The translations under genes were made by a program, and so were the position numbers. From the NCBI RefSeq assembly GCF_001905905.1, contig NZ_LIVT01000008.1, positions 1 through 64,000 on the forward strand: a DNA stretch of 64,000 nt. The letters are read 5' to 3'. The stretch comes from Streptomyces sp. CB02366 (GTDB lineage Bacteria; Actinomycetota; Actinomycetes; Streptomycetales; Streptomycetaceae). The notes under the pieces are model-generated. The model was not told the DNA's origin, made no database searches, and saw only the letters and a program-made list of their open reading frames with translations. This document shows, piece by piece, positions 46,071-54,511 of the stretch. Positions within the stretch are counted from its first letter, which is position 1; the number at the start of each line of letters is the position of its first letter.

Positions 46071-46964
46071 TCAGAGCCCGAATTCGCTCAGCCGGGCCTC
46101 GTAGCGGATGGTGACGTCCACGGAGTCGCCGGCCGGACCGTCCCACAGGGCCTCCAGTTCGGCGCGCACGGCGTCGGGCAGCGCCTCGTACCGCTCGGAC
46201 CAGGTGTCGGAGTTCGGTATCCAGTAGCCGACGACCTTGAAGCGGTCCGCCGGGAGCTCCAGGTCGCGGCGGAGGTAACGGCGTACCGCGCGCAGGGCGT
46301 TGGTCTCCCCCGCGACCCACACGTACCCGCCGGCGAGATCCGTGCCGGGCGGGACGGCGGCGGCGACCAGGTCGGCCAGGCGACTCGGTCCGTGGCCGTT
46401 CCCGCCGTAGGTCCAGGTCGCCCTGGAGTCGGGCAGTTCCCGCAGCGGCAGCACGGCGGAGGGGTCGGGGGCCTCCAGGACCACCCGGGTCCTGATGTGG
46501 TCCGGGGTGTTCTCCAGCAGGCGGGCGACGGCGGGCAGACCGGTCTGGTCGGCGACCAGGACCTGCCAGGAGAGGTCGGCGGGCGGGCTGTAGAGGCCGG
46601 TCGGGTCGTTGACGCCGATGACGTCCCCGGGCCGCGCCCCGGCAGCCCAGGTGGAGGCCACTCCGCCCTCGTGCAGGACGAAGTCGATGTCGATCTCGCC
46701 CGCCTCCGGGCGCACCGCGCGGACCGTGTACGTGCGCATCGGCGCGACCGGCTGCCCCTCCGGGGTCTCCCAGCCGCCCTGTTCGGTCGTCCGCGGCAGG
46801 GAGACCGCGGTGCGGTCCGGCCCGTGCGGGAGGAAGATCCGTACGTACTCGTCGCCGGCCCCGGTGGTCCGGAAACCCGCCAGCCCCTCTCCGTGGAAGG
46901 TGAGGCGGGTCATGGTCGGGGTGAGCGGCCGCACTCGGGCGACGACGGCTCGATGGATCGTCAT
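46071..46964 (-). CDS. Siderophore-interacting protein (FAD ferric reductase)
   Basis: A 297-residue member of the ViuB/YqjH-like SIP family. FAD-binding motif MRTYTVRAVRPEAGEIDIDF, then the NAD(P)H-binding half with QVLVADQTGLPAVARLLENT and the typical VWVAGETNALRAVRRYLRRD LEL and YWIPNSDTW tail. It should reduce ferric siderophores inside the cell and release iron. ATG 46964 is preferred to a start 12 codons upstream. A near-consensus DmdR/IdeR iron box lies about 70-90 bp upstream, so repression by iron is expected. Confidence 0.9.
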   Translation of the reverse strand: MTIHRAVVARVRPLTPTMTRLTFHGEGLAGFRTTGAGDEYVRIFLPHGPDRTAVSLPRTTEQGGWETPEGQPVAPMRTYTVRAVRPEAGEIDIDFVLHEGGVASTWAAGARPGDVIGVNDPTGLYSPPADLSWQVLVADQTGLPAVARLLENTPDHIRTRVVLEAPDPSAVLPLRELPDSRATWTYGGNGHGPSRLADLVAAAVPPGTDLAGGYVWVAGETNALRAVRRYLRRDLELPADRFKVVGYWIPNSDTWSERYEALPDAVRAELEALWDGPAGDSVDVTIRYEARLSEFGL

Positions 46965-47034
46965 GGACACTGCCCCTTCGCGCACGTGGACGGCCTGCAC
47001 GCCCTGCCCGTGGGGACAAGGAAACCGAACTGCC

Positions 47035-47053
47035 TTAGGTCAGCCTAACCTTA
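47035..47053. promoter_or_regulatory. Iron box (DmdR1/IdeR-type operator)
   Basis: ttaggtcagcctaacctta matches the 19-bp DmdR/IdeR consensus (ttaggttaggctaacctaa) at 16 of 19 positions. It lies upstream of the siderophore-interacting protein gene on the minus strand. Confidence 0.8.
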
Positions 47054-47094
47054 GGCGGGCCGGTTCGGGAAGAAGGCGGCGTGCTCCACCCGGG

Positions 47095-47120
47095 CACGGC
47101 CGGCCGGGTGACCGGCCGTG
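47095..47120 (-). terminator. Weak terminator after the DJ-1 gene
   Basis: 9-bp arms cacggccgg (47095-47103) and ccggccgtg (47112-47120), 8-nt loop, about 140 bp downstream of the DJ-1/PfpI stop. Confidence 0.4.
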
Positions 47121-47258
47121 GTGGAGCGGGGCGGGCCGGCGCCGGGGCCGTTGTGGAGAAGGCGCTCCGGCCGGCGGACCGCTCCGCGCGGGCCGCGCGC
47201 GTCGGTGGGCGGACGCCGGGGCGTACCGTCGGAGTCCGCGCCGGGCGGGAAGGGGCGC

Positions 47259-47822
47259 TCACTCCTCCGCGAGCACGGCGTCGATCTCGCCCAGGAAGTC
47301 CTCCAGGTCGTCCGGGGTGCGAGAGGTGATCAACGGCCATCCGGAGGCGTCGTCGCGGACCACCGGCTTGTCGACCCAGGTGCCGCCGGCGTTGGTGAGG
47401 TCGGTGCGCAGCGAGGCGTAGGAGGTCAGCGTCTTGCCGTCGACGTGGCCGCCTTCGATCAACGCCCACGGCCCGTGGCAGATGGCGGCCACCGGGCGGC
47501 CGGAGGCGGCGAACGAGCTGACGATCCGGGTGGTGGCGTCCTCCAGGCGCAACGAGTCGGCGTTCAGCGTGCCGCCCGGGACCAGCAGGAGGTCGTAGGC
47601 GGCGGGGTCCACGTCGTCGAGCGCGAGGTCGGGTCGCACGGTCTCGCCGGGGTCGCGGTCGCCGACGAGGGTACGGATCTCGTCGGTGGAGGTCGCCGCC
47701 ACGCTGACGCGCGCCCCGTGGTCGCGCAGGTGCTTGACGGGGACGACGAGTTCGTCCTGCTCGACGCCGTAGTTGGTGACGATGACCAGGATGCGGCGGT
47801 CTTCGAGAGCGTTGGTGGACAT
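47259..47822 (-). CDS. DJ-1/PfpI family protein
   Basis: A 187-residue type-1 glutamine amidotransferase-like protein. The nucleophile elbow is VAAICHGPWALIEGG (C115, H116), with LLVPGGTLNADSLR and VPVKHLRDHGARVSVAA also typical of the PfpI/YhbO branch. These proteins act as glyoxalase III/deglycase-like stress proteins or chaperones; which applies here is unknown. The next gene upstream is 54 bp away on the same strand. Confidence 0.87.
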   Translation of the reverse strand: MSTNALEDRRILVIVTNYGVEQDELVVPVKHLRDHGARVSVAATSTDEIRTLVGDRDPGETVRPDLALDDVDPAAYDLLLVPGGTLNADSLRLEDATTRIVSSFAASGRPVAAICHGPWALIEGGHVDGKTLTSYASLRTDLTNAGGTWVDKPVVRDDASGWPLITSRTPDDLEDFLGEIDAVLAEE

Positions 47823-47876
47823 GGACTGCTCCGTTCCTCTGGTGTCGTTCGCCCGGGGTCGTTCACCCGGAGTGGT

Positions 47877-49004
47877 TCATGCGGTGGGTTCGTGCGGCCG
47901 CTCCGTCGCGGGCTCGCCCGCCGTGATCCGGACGCACTCCGCGACCGTCTCGCGCAGGCTCCCGGTCCGCGCCAGGACCTCGCGCTGGATCCGGGCGCCG
48001 TTCCCGCGCCGCTCCACGTCGGCCAGCGCCTTCTCCGCGGCCTCCAGGTCGCCGCTGTCCTTCAGCGCGTCCCGCACGTGGTCCATCAGGGCCCGCAGGA
48101 CGTCGCCCACGGGCTCCGGCCGGAGGGTGACCGGATGGATCAGCCGGTCGTCCAGCCCCGAGCGGCCCGCCCGCCAGGAGGCCACCCGCAGCAGGCCCAC
48201 GCTGACGTCCGGAGCGGGACGGCCGGACCGCCACTCCCGTGCGGCGGTCTCCACCAGGCCGCGTACCAGCGTGGCCAGCAGCACCGTGTCGGCCGGGTCC
48301 AGGCAGACGTCCGCGACCCTCACCTCCACGGTGGGGTACCGGTGCGAGAGGCGCGCGTCGAAATAGATCATCCCCTCGTCCCGGAGCACCCCGGTGGCGA
48401 CCAGCGACCGCACCTCGGCGTGGTAGGCCGCGGCTGATCCGTGGACCCCCACCGGGCCCGACGACGGCCAGCGCCCCCATACCCGGCTGCGGTAGCTGCT
48501 GTAGCCGCTGTCCTTCCCCTGCCAGAACGGGGAGTTGGCGCTCAGGGCGAGCAGGACGGGCAGCCAGCACCGTATCCGGTCGAGTACGGCGACGCCCTCC
48601 TCGTCCGACTCCACCGACACATGGACGTGGCATCCGCAGGTCAGCTGCTCCTGGGCGGTCAGCCCGAAGTGCTCGGCCAGCCACCGGTACCGCTCGCCCG
48701 TGCCGATCTCGGGGCTGACCGGGAGCGGCGAGGTGGCCAGGGCCGCGACCGACGCTCCCGCCCCGGCGGCGTGCCGCACCGCTTCGGCACGCCAGCGGCG
48801 GACCGAGGCGCCCAGCTCCCCCATGTCCGAGCAGGGGTGTGTGGAGAATTCCAGTTGCTGGCGGTGCAGCTCCGACTCGAAGGCCGACTCCCCGACCGCT
48901 TCCTTCTCGGCGATCGCCAGCACCGCCGAGGACAGCGCCCTCGCCTCCCCGCTGGCCGCGTCGACCAGCAGAAGTTCTTCCTCTACGCCCACCGTACGGG
49001 CCAC
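47877..49004 (-). CDS. Carboxylate-amine ligase (YbdK/GCS2 family)
   Basis: A 375-residue glutamate-cysteine-ligase-type enzyme of the YbdK group: GVEEELLLVDAASGEARAL, ELHRQQLEFSTHPC, TCGCHVHVSVESDEEGVAVL, RCWLPVLLALSANSPFWQGK and DARLSHRYPTVEVRVADVC. It should ligate an amino acid carboxylate to an amine using ATP; physiological substrates are uncertain. The GTG start has ggaggg 5 nt upstream. It follows the DUF5133 gene after 30 bp, so the two may form an operon. Confidence 0.88.
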   Translation of the reverse strand: MARTVGVEEELLLVDAASGEARALSSAVLAIAEKEAVGESAFESELHRQQLEFSTHPCSDMGELGASVRRWRAEAVRHAAGAGASVAALATSPLPVSPEIGTGERYRWLAEHFGLTAQEQLTCGCHVHVSVESDEEGVAVLDRIRCWLPVLLALSANSPFWQGKDSGYSSYRSRVWGRWPSSGPVGVHGSAAAYHAEVRSLVATGVLRDEGMIYFDARLSHRYPTVEVRVADVCLDPADTVLLATLVRGLVETAAREWRSGRPAPDVSVGLLRVASWRAGRSGLDDRLIHPVTLRPEPVGDVLRALMDHVRDALKDSGDLEAAEKALADVERRGNGARIQREVLARTGSLRETVAECVRITAGEPATERPHEPTA

Positions 49005-49034
49005 AGCGCCCTCCCCTTCGATGATCGACGACGC

Positions 49035-49262
49035 TCAGGCGGAGAGGACGGAGTCGTCCTCGGGCCGGGCGCCGGGCAACCGGTGGCGTGCGGCGACCAG
49101 AGCGCTGTCGACGTCCGCCGTGCCCGTGGACACGCAGAGCGTGTACGCCACGTCGTCCATGCGCTGACGCGCCTCCTCGCTGCCGTTGTCCGCGTGCAGG
49201 ACGCGCAGCACCTCGTACTGCTCGACGAGGTTGCGCAGGACCGTGGGGTGGGCCATCAGCAT
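49035..49262 (-). CDS. DUF5133 family small protein
   Basis: A 75-residue helical protein: MLMAHPTVLRNLVEQYEVLR, then VAYTLCVSTGTADVDSALVA. This pattern belongs to the Streptomyces DUF5133 family. ATG 49262 has aaggaa upstream; a start two codons later is also possible. Function is unknown. It is 30 bp upstream of the YbdK-type ligase gene. Confidence 0.8.
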   Translation of the reverse strand: MLMAHPTVLRNLVEQYEVLRVLHADNGSEEARQRMDDVAYTLCVSTGTADVDSALVAARHRLPGARPEDDSVLSA

Positions 49263-49554
49263 GAGGGGTTCCTTCCGCCGGATTCGTCGGGTGACGCCAA
49301 GTGCCCGGATGGGGCAAGGCCCCGGGTACCCGCGCAGCGGCGAGCCACACACCGCGGGCGCCGCGCCGCCGTCCCCCACCGTGCGGCGGGGCCCGGGCTC
49401 CCCCGGGGCCGTACGCGGTGGCCGCGCCTCTCCCCCTCCCCGCCGGGCAGCCGATGCCGCACGGATCGGGTGACTGGTTCCCCGGGGAACGGGTACCCAC
49501 CAGGGCGCATCACTCATCCCCGGCCACCCCGGGGCCGCACGGAAGGAAGCTCTC

Positions 49555-49800
49555 ATGACCGACCGCAGGCCGGAAGGCGCCGCCTACACCGGAGCTGCCG
49601 GAAGCCCTCCTCCCGTACCGGCGGACATGCCGGACCAGCAGGCCCAGGAGGGCGAGGACGCTCTCGACATACCGATTCCGGACCGGGTGGCCCGCGAGGG
49701 CGACCCGGAGCTGGACGAGGCGGGGGCCGGCCGGGACGCGCCGCGCAACGCGGGCGCGCACCCCGAGGAGCACCCGGCTCCGGACGAGTCGACGGGCTGA
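49555..49800 (+). CDS. Small acidic disordered protein
   Basis: An 81-residue Pro/Glu/Asp/Ala-rich protein, predicted disordered, with one ordered-looking patch (EGEDALDIPIPDRVAREGDP). A good ribosome site (ggaaggaa) precedes the ATG, and a 28-bp terminator follows the stop. I recognise the type as a conserved Streptomyces hypothetical only. Function is unknown. Confidence 0.65.
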   Translation: MTDRRPEGAAYTGAAGSPPPVPADMPDQQAQEGEDALDIPIPDRVAREGDPELDEAGAGRDAPRNAGAHPEEHPAPDESTG

Positions 49801-49819
49801 CCGTCCGGCTCACGCCCGC

Positions 49820-49878
49820 ACGTGACGCACGGGGGCCCCGCCCGACCAGTGGTCGGGCGGGGCCCCCGTGCGTCACGT
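49820..49878. terminator. Bidirectional terminator, ~28-bp perfect stem
   Basis: Arms 49820-49847 and 49851-49878 pair perfectly around a 3-nt loop. It fills the gap between two convergent small genes and directly abuts the stop of the LPFR protein gene. It is the longest hairpin in the window. Confidence 0.85.
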
Positions 49879-50007
49879 TCAGTGGTGTCCGCGCGCGGTG
49901 CTCGACGCGCCCGAGAACAGCCTGGCCACCGCCCGGAAGGGCAGGGTGACCACGGTGGCGACGGCTCCTCCGATGGACCGGAGTACGTCCGCGACGGCCT
50001 TCAGCAT
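49879..50007 (-). CDS. LPFR motif small protein
   Basis: A 42-residue peptide with an amphipathic/hydrophobic helix and the LPFRAVARLF motif that names an actinobacterial small-protein family. The ATG at 50007 has ggaggg 6 nt upstream. It is basic at the C-terminus and may associate with membranes. Function is unknown. Confidence 0.72.
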   Translation of the reverse strand: MLKAVADVLRSIGGAVATVVTLPFRAVARLFSGASSTARGHH

Positions 50008-50234
50008 GGGTCTGCCCTCCGTTCTCGCTCCGGGGCTTCCCGAAGCGTTCGGTTCGAGGGTGACCGCGTACCCGTCCCGCGGCCCGCCAATCGAATCGTG
50101 CGCGACGGAGGACACGAGCGGCCCTCCCCCCGCGCGGCCTGCCGCCCGGCCGCCGTTTGTCGGGTTTCATCTCGGGGTACCCGCGCCGCGCCCCGGCGGC
50201 GAGGCCGGGACGCAGCGGCTGAGGAGGCGTGCGC

Positions 50235-51779
50235 ATGAGCAGAGACGAACCGGTGCTGGGAACGGTCTCGACCCGGGTTCCCGCCCGGCTGGACCGGCTT
50301 CCCTGGTCGCGATGGCACTGGATGATCGTGGTCGGCCTCGGGACCGTGTGGATCCTCGACGGTCTGGAAGTGACCGTGGTGGGCAACATCGCCAGCCGGC
50401 TGTCCGAGGACGGCAGCGGCCTGGACATCACGGACGCCCAGGTCACCGGTATCGCGGCGGCGCTGTACGTGGCGGGAGCCTGCTCCGGGGCGCTGTTCTT
50501 CGGCCGTCTCACCGACCTCTACGGCCGCAAGAAGCTGTTCCTGGTGACGCTGGCCGTCTACCTCGGAGCCACCGCCATGACCGCGGTCTCCTTCTCGCCC
50601 TGGTGGTTCTTCCTCTTCCGCTTCCTCACCGGTTTCGGCATCGGCGGGGAGTACGCGGCCATCAACTCCGCCATCGACGAGCTGATCCCGAGCAAGTACC
50701 GGGGCCGGGTCGACCTCATCATCAACGGCAGTTACTGGTTCGGGGCGATGGGCGGGGCCCTGCTGTCGGTCCTCGCCCTGAACACGGACCTCTTCCCGAA
50801 GGACATCGGCTGGCGGCTGACGTTCGCGCTCGGCGTGGTGCTCGGCCTGGTCATCCTGCTCGTACGCCGTCATGTCCCGGAGAGTCCCCGGTGGATGTTC
50901 ATCCACGGGCGGGGGGAAGCGGCGGAGCGCCTCGTGGACGAGGTGGAGCGCACGGTCGAGGAGGAGAAGGGCCGGCCCCTCCCGGAGGCCGCGACGGAGA
51001 TCACCATCCGGCAGCGCCGGAGCATCGGGTTCATCGAGATCGGCCGGAGCGTCTTTCGGGACCATCCCCGGCGGGCCACGCTCGGCTTCGCCCTCTTCAT
51101 CGGGCAGGCGTTCCTCTACAACGCCATCACCTTCGGGTTCGGGTCCATCATGGTGAAGTTCTTCGACGTCTCCAGCGGGACGACGGGGTACTTCTTCGCC
51201 GTCATCGCCTTCGGCAATTTCCTCGGCCCCCTCCTGCTCGGTCGTCTGTTCGACACCTGGGGGCGCCGTCCGATGATCGCGGGGACGTACATCCTGTCCG
51301 GGGTGCTGCTGTTCGCGACGGCGTGGCTGTTCGGGGCGGGGCTGCTGACCGCCACGACGATGACGCTGTGCTGGTGCGTGGTGCTCTTCTTCGCCTCGGC
51401 CGGGGCGAGTTCCGCCTATCTGACGGTCAGCGAGATCTTCCCGATGGAGACGCGCGCCATGTCGATCGCGTTCTTCTACGCCATCGGCACCGCGGCGGGC
51501 GGCATCTCGGGCCCCCTGCTGTTCGCGAGCCTGACCGAGAGCGGTGTGGTCTCCGACGCCGTCATCGCCTTCTGCGTGGGGGCTGCGCTGATGGTGGCGG
51601 CAGGCGTGGTGGCGGTCTTCTTCGCGGTGCCCGCCGAACAGCGGTCGCTGGAGGACATCGCCACTCCCCTGTCGGCCGTGGCGGCCGAAGGCGAGCGGGG
51701 GGAGGGCTCGGAGGGGCCCCGGGAGAGCGCCGGGGGCGGGGGCGAAGGCCCGTCCGGCGGGGGGCGCCCGCCCCGCTGA
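50235..51779 (+). CDS. MFS transporter (sugar-porter type)
   Basis: A 514-residue, twelve-helix major facilitator. It carries the loop 2-3 signature GRLTDLYGRKKLFLVTLAVY, GFGIGGEYAAINSAIDELIP, RRHVPESPRWMFIHGRGEAA, a cytoplasmic linker after helix 6 and GRLFDTWGRRPMIAG in the second half. The PESPRW motif places it with sugar/metabolite:H+ symporters. The substrate is unknown. ATG 50235 is preferred over GTG 50229 because aggagg lies 7 nt before it. A Gly-rich tail follows the last helix. Confidence 0.87.
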   Translation: MSRDEPVLGTVSTRVPARLDRLPWSRWHWMIVVGLGTVWILDGLEVTVVGNIASRLSEDGSGLDITDAQVTGIAAALYVAGACSGALFFGRLTDLYGRKKLFLVTLAVYLGATAMTAVSFSPWWFFLFRFLTGFGIGGEYAAINSAIDELIPSKYRGRVDLIINGSYWFGAMGGALLSVLALNTDLFPKDIGWRLTFALGVVLGLVILLVRRHVPESPRWMFIHGRGEAAERLVDEVERTVEEEKGRPLPEAATEITIRQRRSIGFIEIGRSVFRDHPRRATLGFALFIGQAFLYNAITFGFGSIMVKFFDVSSGTTGYFFAVIAFGNFLGPLLLGRLFDTWGRRPMIAGTYILSGVLLFATAWLFGAGLLTATTMTLCWCVVLFFASAGASSAYLTVSEIFPMETRAMSIAFFYAIGTAAGGISGPLLFASLTESGVVSDAVIAFCVGAALMVAAGVVAVFFAVPAEQRSLEDIATPLSAVAAEGERGEGSEGPRESAGGGGEGPSGGGRPPR

Positions 51780-51803
51780 CCCGCTCTTCCGTCGTGGGAC
51801 GCG

Positions 51804-51841
51804 CCGGGGCCCCGGAACGATGGTGCGTTCCGGGGCCCCGG
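51804..51841. terminator. Bidirectional terminator, 16-bp perfect stem
   Basis: Arms 51804-51819 and 51826-51841, loop atggtg, between the convergent MFS and cold-shock genes. Confidence 0.8.
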
Positions 51842-51857
51842 GGCCGGTCCACCCGGA

Positions 51858-52061
51858 TCAGGCGGCGGTGATGTTCTCCGCCTGCGGGCCCTTCTGGCCC
51901 TGGGTGATGTCGAAGGTCACCGCCTGGCCTTCCTGGAGCTCACGGAAGCCGGAGGCGTTGATGTTGGAGTAGTGCGCGAAGACGTCCGGACCCCCGCCGT
52001 CCTGCGCGATGAAGCCGAAGCCCTTTTCCGAGTTGAACCACTTGACGGTTCCGCTGGCCAT
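51858..52061 (-). CDS. Cold-shock domain protein (CspA family)
   Basis: A 67-residue single cold-shock domain: MASGTVKWFNSEKGFGFIAQ with RNP1 KGFGFI and RNP2 DVFAHYS, ending QKGPQAENITAA. It binds single-stranded RNA/DNA as a chaperone and translation modulator. The start has agagg 7 nt upstream. A leader of up to ~250 nt with two hairpins precedes it. Confidence 0.95.
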   Translation of the reverse strand: MASGTVKWFNSEKGFGFIAQDGGGPDVFAHYSNINASGFRELQEGQAVTFDITQGQKGPQAENITAA

Positions 52062-52087
52062 GCCTGTACCTCTCAGCAGTAAACGGA

Positions 52088-52102
52088 TCCGCACCGTGCG
52101 GA
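52088..52102 (-). other. Leader hairpin of the cold-shock gene
   Basis: tccgcac/gtgcgga arms around a single base lie 27 bp upstream of the ATG, close to the ribosome site. A role in translation control is possible but unproven. Confidence 0.35.
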
Positions 52103-52140
52103 CCCGGAGGTGATCGCCCTGGTTCTCAGGCACTGCACAG

Positions 52141-52165
52141 CAAAACGCCCGCGCCAGGCGCGGGC
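52141..52165 (-). terminator. Intrinsic terminator or attenuator upstream of the cold-shock gene
   Basis: On the minus strand, gcccgcgc/gcgcgggc arms (52147-52165, 3-nt loop) are followed directly by gttttg. A T-tract is rare in this genome. It could end the DUF6221 transcript 164 bp upstream or attenuate the cold-shock gene. Confidence 0.6.
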
Positions 52166-52328
52166 AGGTACTGCGAACCACGACATCTGTCGGCGACGCT
52201 ACACCGCGAGATCACTCCTCACCAGAGAGCAACGCCATTTTGCTGTGGATCACCCTCCCCGACACCGGCCCGTACCACCTCGGCGACACTCCGTTCACGG
52301 CGCCCGGGGCGCGGGCCGTCCCGCACGC

Positions 52329-52727
52329 CTACTGGATGAACCGGGGCAGCCAGCGGGCCTGGTAGTCGGGGTGGCCCGCGTATTCGGCGGCCAGCTGGCG
52401 TACGGCGAAGCCCAGGCCCACCGCGCGGCCGGAGCGGAAGTCCTCGGCCGGGCGGTCGGTGTCCAGGTCGGCCACCTCGACGTACTCGCCGAGCATGACC
52501 CGGTTGGTCTCGATGCGCTCCAGGGTCCGTGCGGGGTTCTGGAGCGCGATGTGCTGGTCGAAGCCCCGGCCCCGCACCGTGAACGCCACGCCGCCGGTGC
52601 GGTCGTGGACCTCGCCCGGCACGTCGGCCGGGCACCGCCATCGGTCTCCGCCGGCGGCCAGGGCGACCTGTTCCTCGTCGGCGAGCCGCGCCCGGACGAA
52701 GGCCACCATGTCTGCGTTGGCGCCCAT
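52329..52727 (-). CDS. DUF6221 family protein
   Basis: A 132-residue protein of the Streptomyces DUF6221 type: MGANADMVAFVRARLADEEQ, then VALAAGGDRWRC, HIALQNPARTLERIETNRVM and a C-terminal AAEYAGHPDYQARW. Many members sit near phage or plasmid genes. Function is unknown. The start at 52727 has gggag 10 nt upstream. Confidence 0.75.
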   Translation of the reverse strand: MGANADMVAFVRARLADEEQVALAAGGDRWRCPADVPGEVHDRTGGVAFTVRGRGFDQHIALQNPARTLERIETNRVMLGEYVEVADLDTDRPAEDFRSGRAVGLGFAVRQLAAEYAGHPDYQARWLPRFIQ

Positions 52728-52822
52728 GTGGATGCCGCTCCCTTGCGCTGATGAATCGCTGCACTCGCTACGGGGAGCATTCTGGTGGAACCGGCGCGAC
52801 GTGATCCACCTCCGCATCCGGT

Positions 52823-54385
52823 TCACCCCACCGTGTCCCCCGCTCTCTCCCCGGCGGGCGGCGCCGCGCCGCCCTGGAGGCGGGCCAGGTCGTCGGGGCG
52901 CACCTGGATGACGAACAGGGCGACCAGGGCGGCGAGCACGGCGAAGCAGGCGGCGACCACGAAGGCGCTGGAGACGCCCGAGGCGAGGACCTGGTCGCCC
53001 CAGGGCGCGGGCAGTTCACCGGTCCTGCGGAACTCCAGGCGCTGGGCGGGGGTGCCCTCGCGGAGGAATTCCGGCACCTGGTCCCTCGCCTCGTTCCGGC
53101 TGGCCGTGCCGAACGTCGTGACCAGGATCGAGAGCCCCAGCGATCCGCCGACCTGCTGGGTGGCGTTGAGGACGCCGGAGGCGGCGCCGGCCTCCTTCGG
53201 GGCGACACCCGAGACCGCCATCAGGGTCAGCGACACGAACTGCATGCCCATGCCGAAGCCGAAGACGAGCATCGGTCCGAGGATCGAGCCGAGGTAGGAG
53301 CTGTGGACGTCGGTCAGCGTCAGCCAGCCGAGCCCGACGGCGGCCAGGAGCGCGCCCGCCACCATGAAGGGTTTCGGCCCCCACCGGGGCAGCAGCCGGG
53401 AGGCCAGGCCCGCGCTGACGGCGATGACGGCGCTCACCGGCAGGAAGGCGAGTCCGGCCCGCAGCGGACTGAAGTCGAGGACGTTCTGCACGAAGAGCGT
53501 CAGGAAGAAGAACATCCCGAACATCGCCGCGGCGAGGCTGAGCATCATCGCGTACGACCCGGCGCGGTTGCGGTCGCGGAACATCCACAGCGGCGTGATG
53601 GGCTGCTTCGAACCGTGCTCGACCAGGATGAACCCGGCGAGGAGGACCACGGCGGCGGCGAACGAGGCGAGGGTCAGCGCCTCGGTCCAGCCTTCCTCGG
53701 AGGCGCGGATGAAGCCGTAGACGAGCAGCACCATGCCGGCCGTCGACGTGAGCGCGCCGCTGATGTCGAAGCGGCCGGGGCGGCGTTCGGACTCGGGGAT
53801 GTAGCGGGGGGTCGCGACGGCGATCAGCAGGCCGATGGGGATGTTGACGAACAGGACCCATCGCCAGTCCAGCCACTCCACCAACACCCCGCCGGCGAGC
53901 AGCCCGATCGCGCTGCCGCCCGCCGAGACGGCTGCGAACACCCCGAAGGCGCGGTTGCGTTCGGGGCCCTCGCGGAAGGTCGTGGTGATCAGCGACAGGG
54001 CGGTGGGCGAGGCGATCGCGCCGCCCACCCCCTGGAGGGAACGGGCCGCCAGCAACTGCCAGCCCTCCTGGGAGAGTCCGCCGAGCAGGGAGGCGAAGAC
54101 GAAGAGGAGCACGCCGAAGACGAAGACCCGGCGGCGGCCGAGGATGTCGCCGAGCCGGCCGCCGAGCAGCAGCAGACCGCCGAAGGTCAGCGTGTAGGCG
54201 TTGACGACCCAGGACAGGTTCTCGGTGGAGAACCCGAGGTCCTTCTGCATGTGCGGCAGCGCGATGTTGACGATGGTGACGTCGAGCACCACCATCAGCT
54301 GGCACGAGGCGATGACCAGCAGTGCCAGTCCGCCGCGGTGCCGGTCGTGCGCCGTGGCCGGGGGTGTCGCGCGGGAGCCCGTCAT
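52823..54385 (-). CDS. DHA2-family MFS drug efflux transporter (EmrB/QacA type)
   Basis: A 520-residue, 14-helix proton antiporter: LMVVLDVTIVNIALPHMQKD (motif D1), LSWVVNAYTLTFGGLLLLGG, GRLGDILGRRRVFVFG (motif A), RSLQGVGGAIASPTALSLIT and GLLAGGVLVEWLDWRWVLFV (motif C region). It probably exports drugs or secondary metabolites. The ribosome site is weak. The next gene upstream (minus strand) is the srsC-like gene 126 bp away, so it might export the product of that pathway. Confidence 0.88.
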   Translation of the reverse strand: MTGSRATPPATAHDRHRGGLALLVIASCQLMVVLDVTIVNIALPHMQKDLGFSTENLSWVVNAYTLTFGGLLLLGGRLGDILGRRRVFVFGVLLFVFASLLGGLSQEGWQLLAARSLQGVGGAIASPTALSLITTTFREGPERNRAFGVFAAVSAGGSAIGLLAGGVLVEWLDWRWVLFVNIPIGLLIAVATPRYIPESERRPGRFDISGALTSTAGMVLLVYGFIRASEEGWTEALTLASFAAAVVLLAGFILVEHGSKQPITPLWMFRDRNRAGSYAMMLSLAAAMFGMFFFLTLFVQNVLDFSPLRAGLAFLPVSAVIAVSAGLASRLLPRWGPKPFMVAGALLAAVGLGWLTLTDVHSSYLGSILGPMLVFGFGMGMQFVSLTLMAVSGVAPKEAGAASGVLNATQQVGGSLGLSILVTTFGTASRNEARDQVPEFLREGTPAQRLEFRRTGELPAPWGDQVLASGVSSAFVVAACFAVLAALVALFVIQVRPDDLARLQGGAAPPAGERAGDTVG

Positions 54386-54511
54386 GGTGGAGTTCGTCTT
54401 CCGTGCCGAGGGCGGTGCGCCGCGTACGCGCGGGCGCTCACCCGATCGACGGTAAGCCGGAACCGGAGCCCCCGCCATTCGGGCGACCGGCCGTCCGCAC
54501 CCCCTCTCGTC

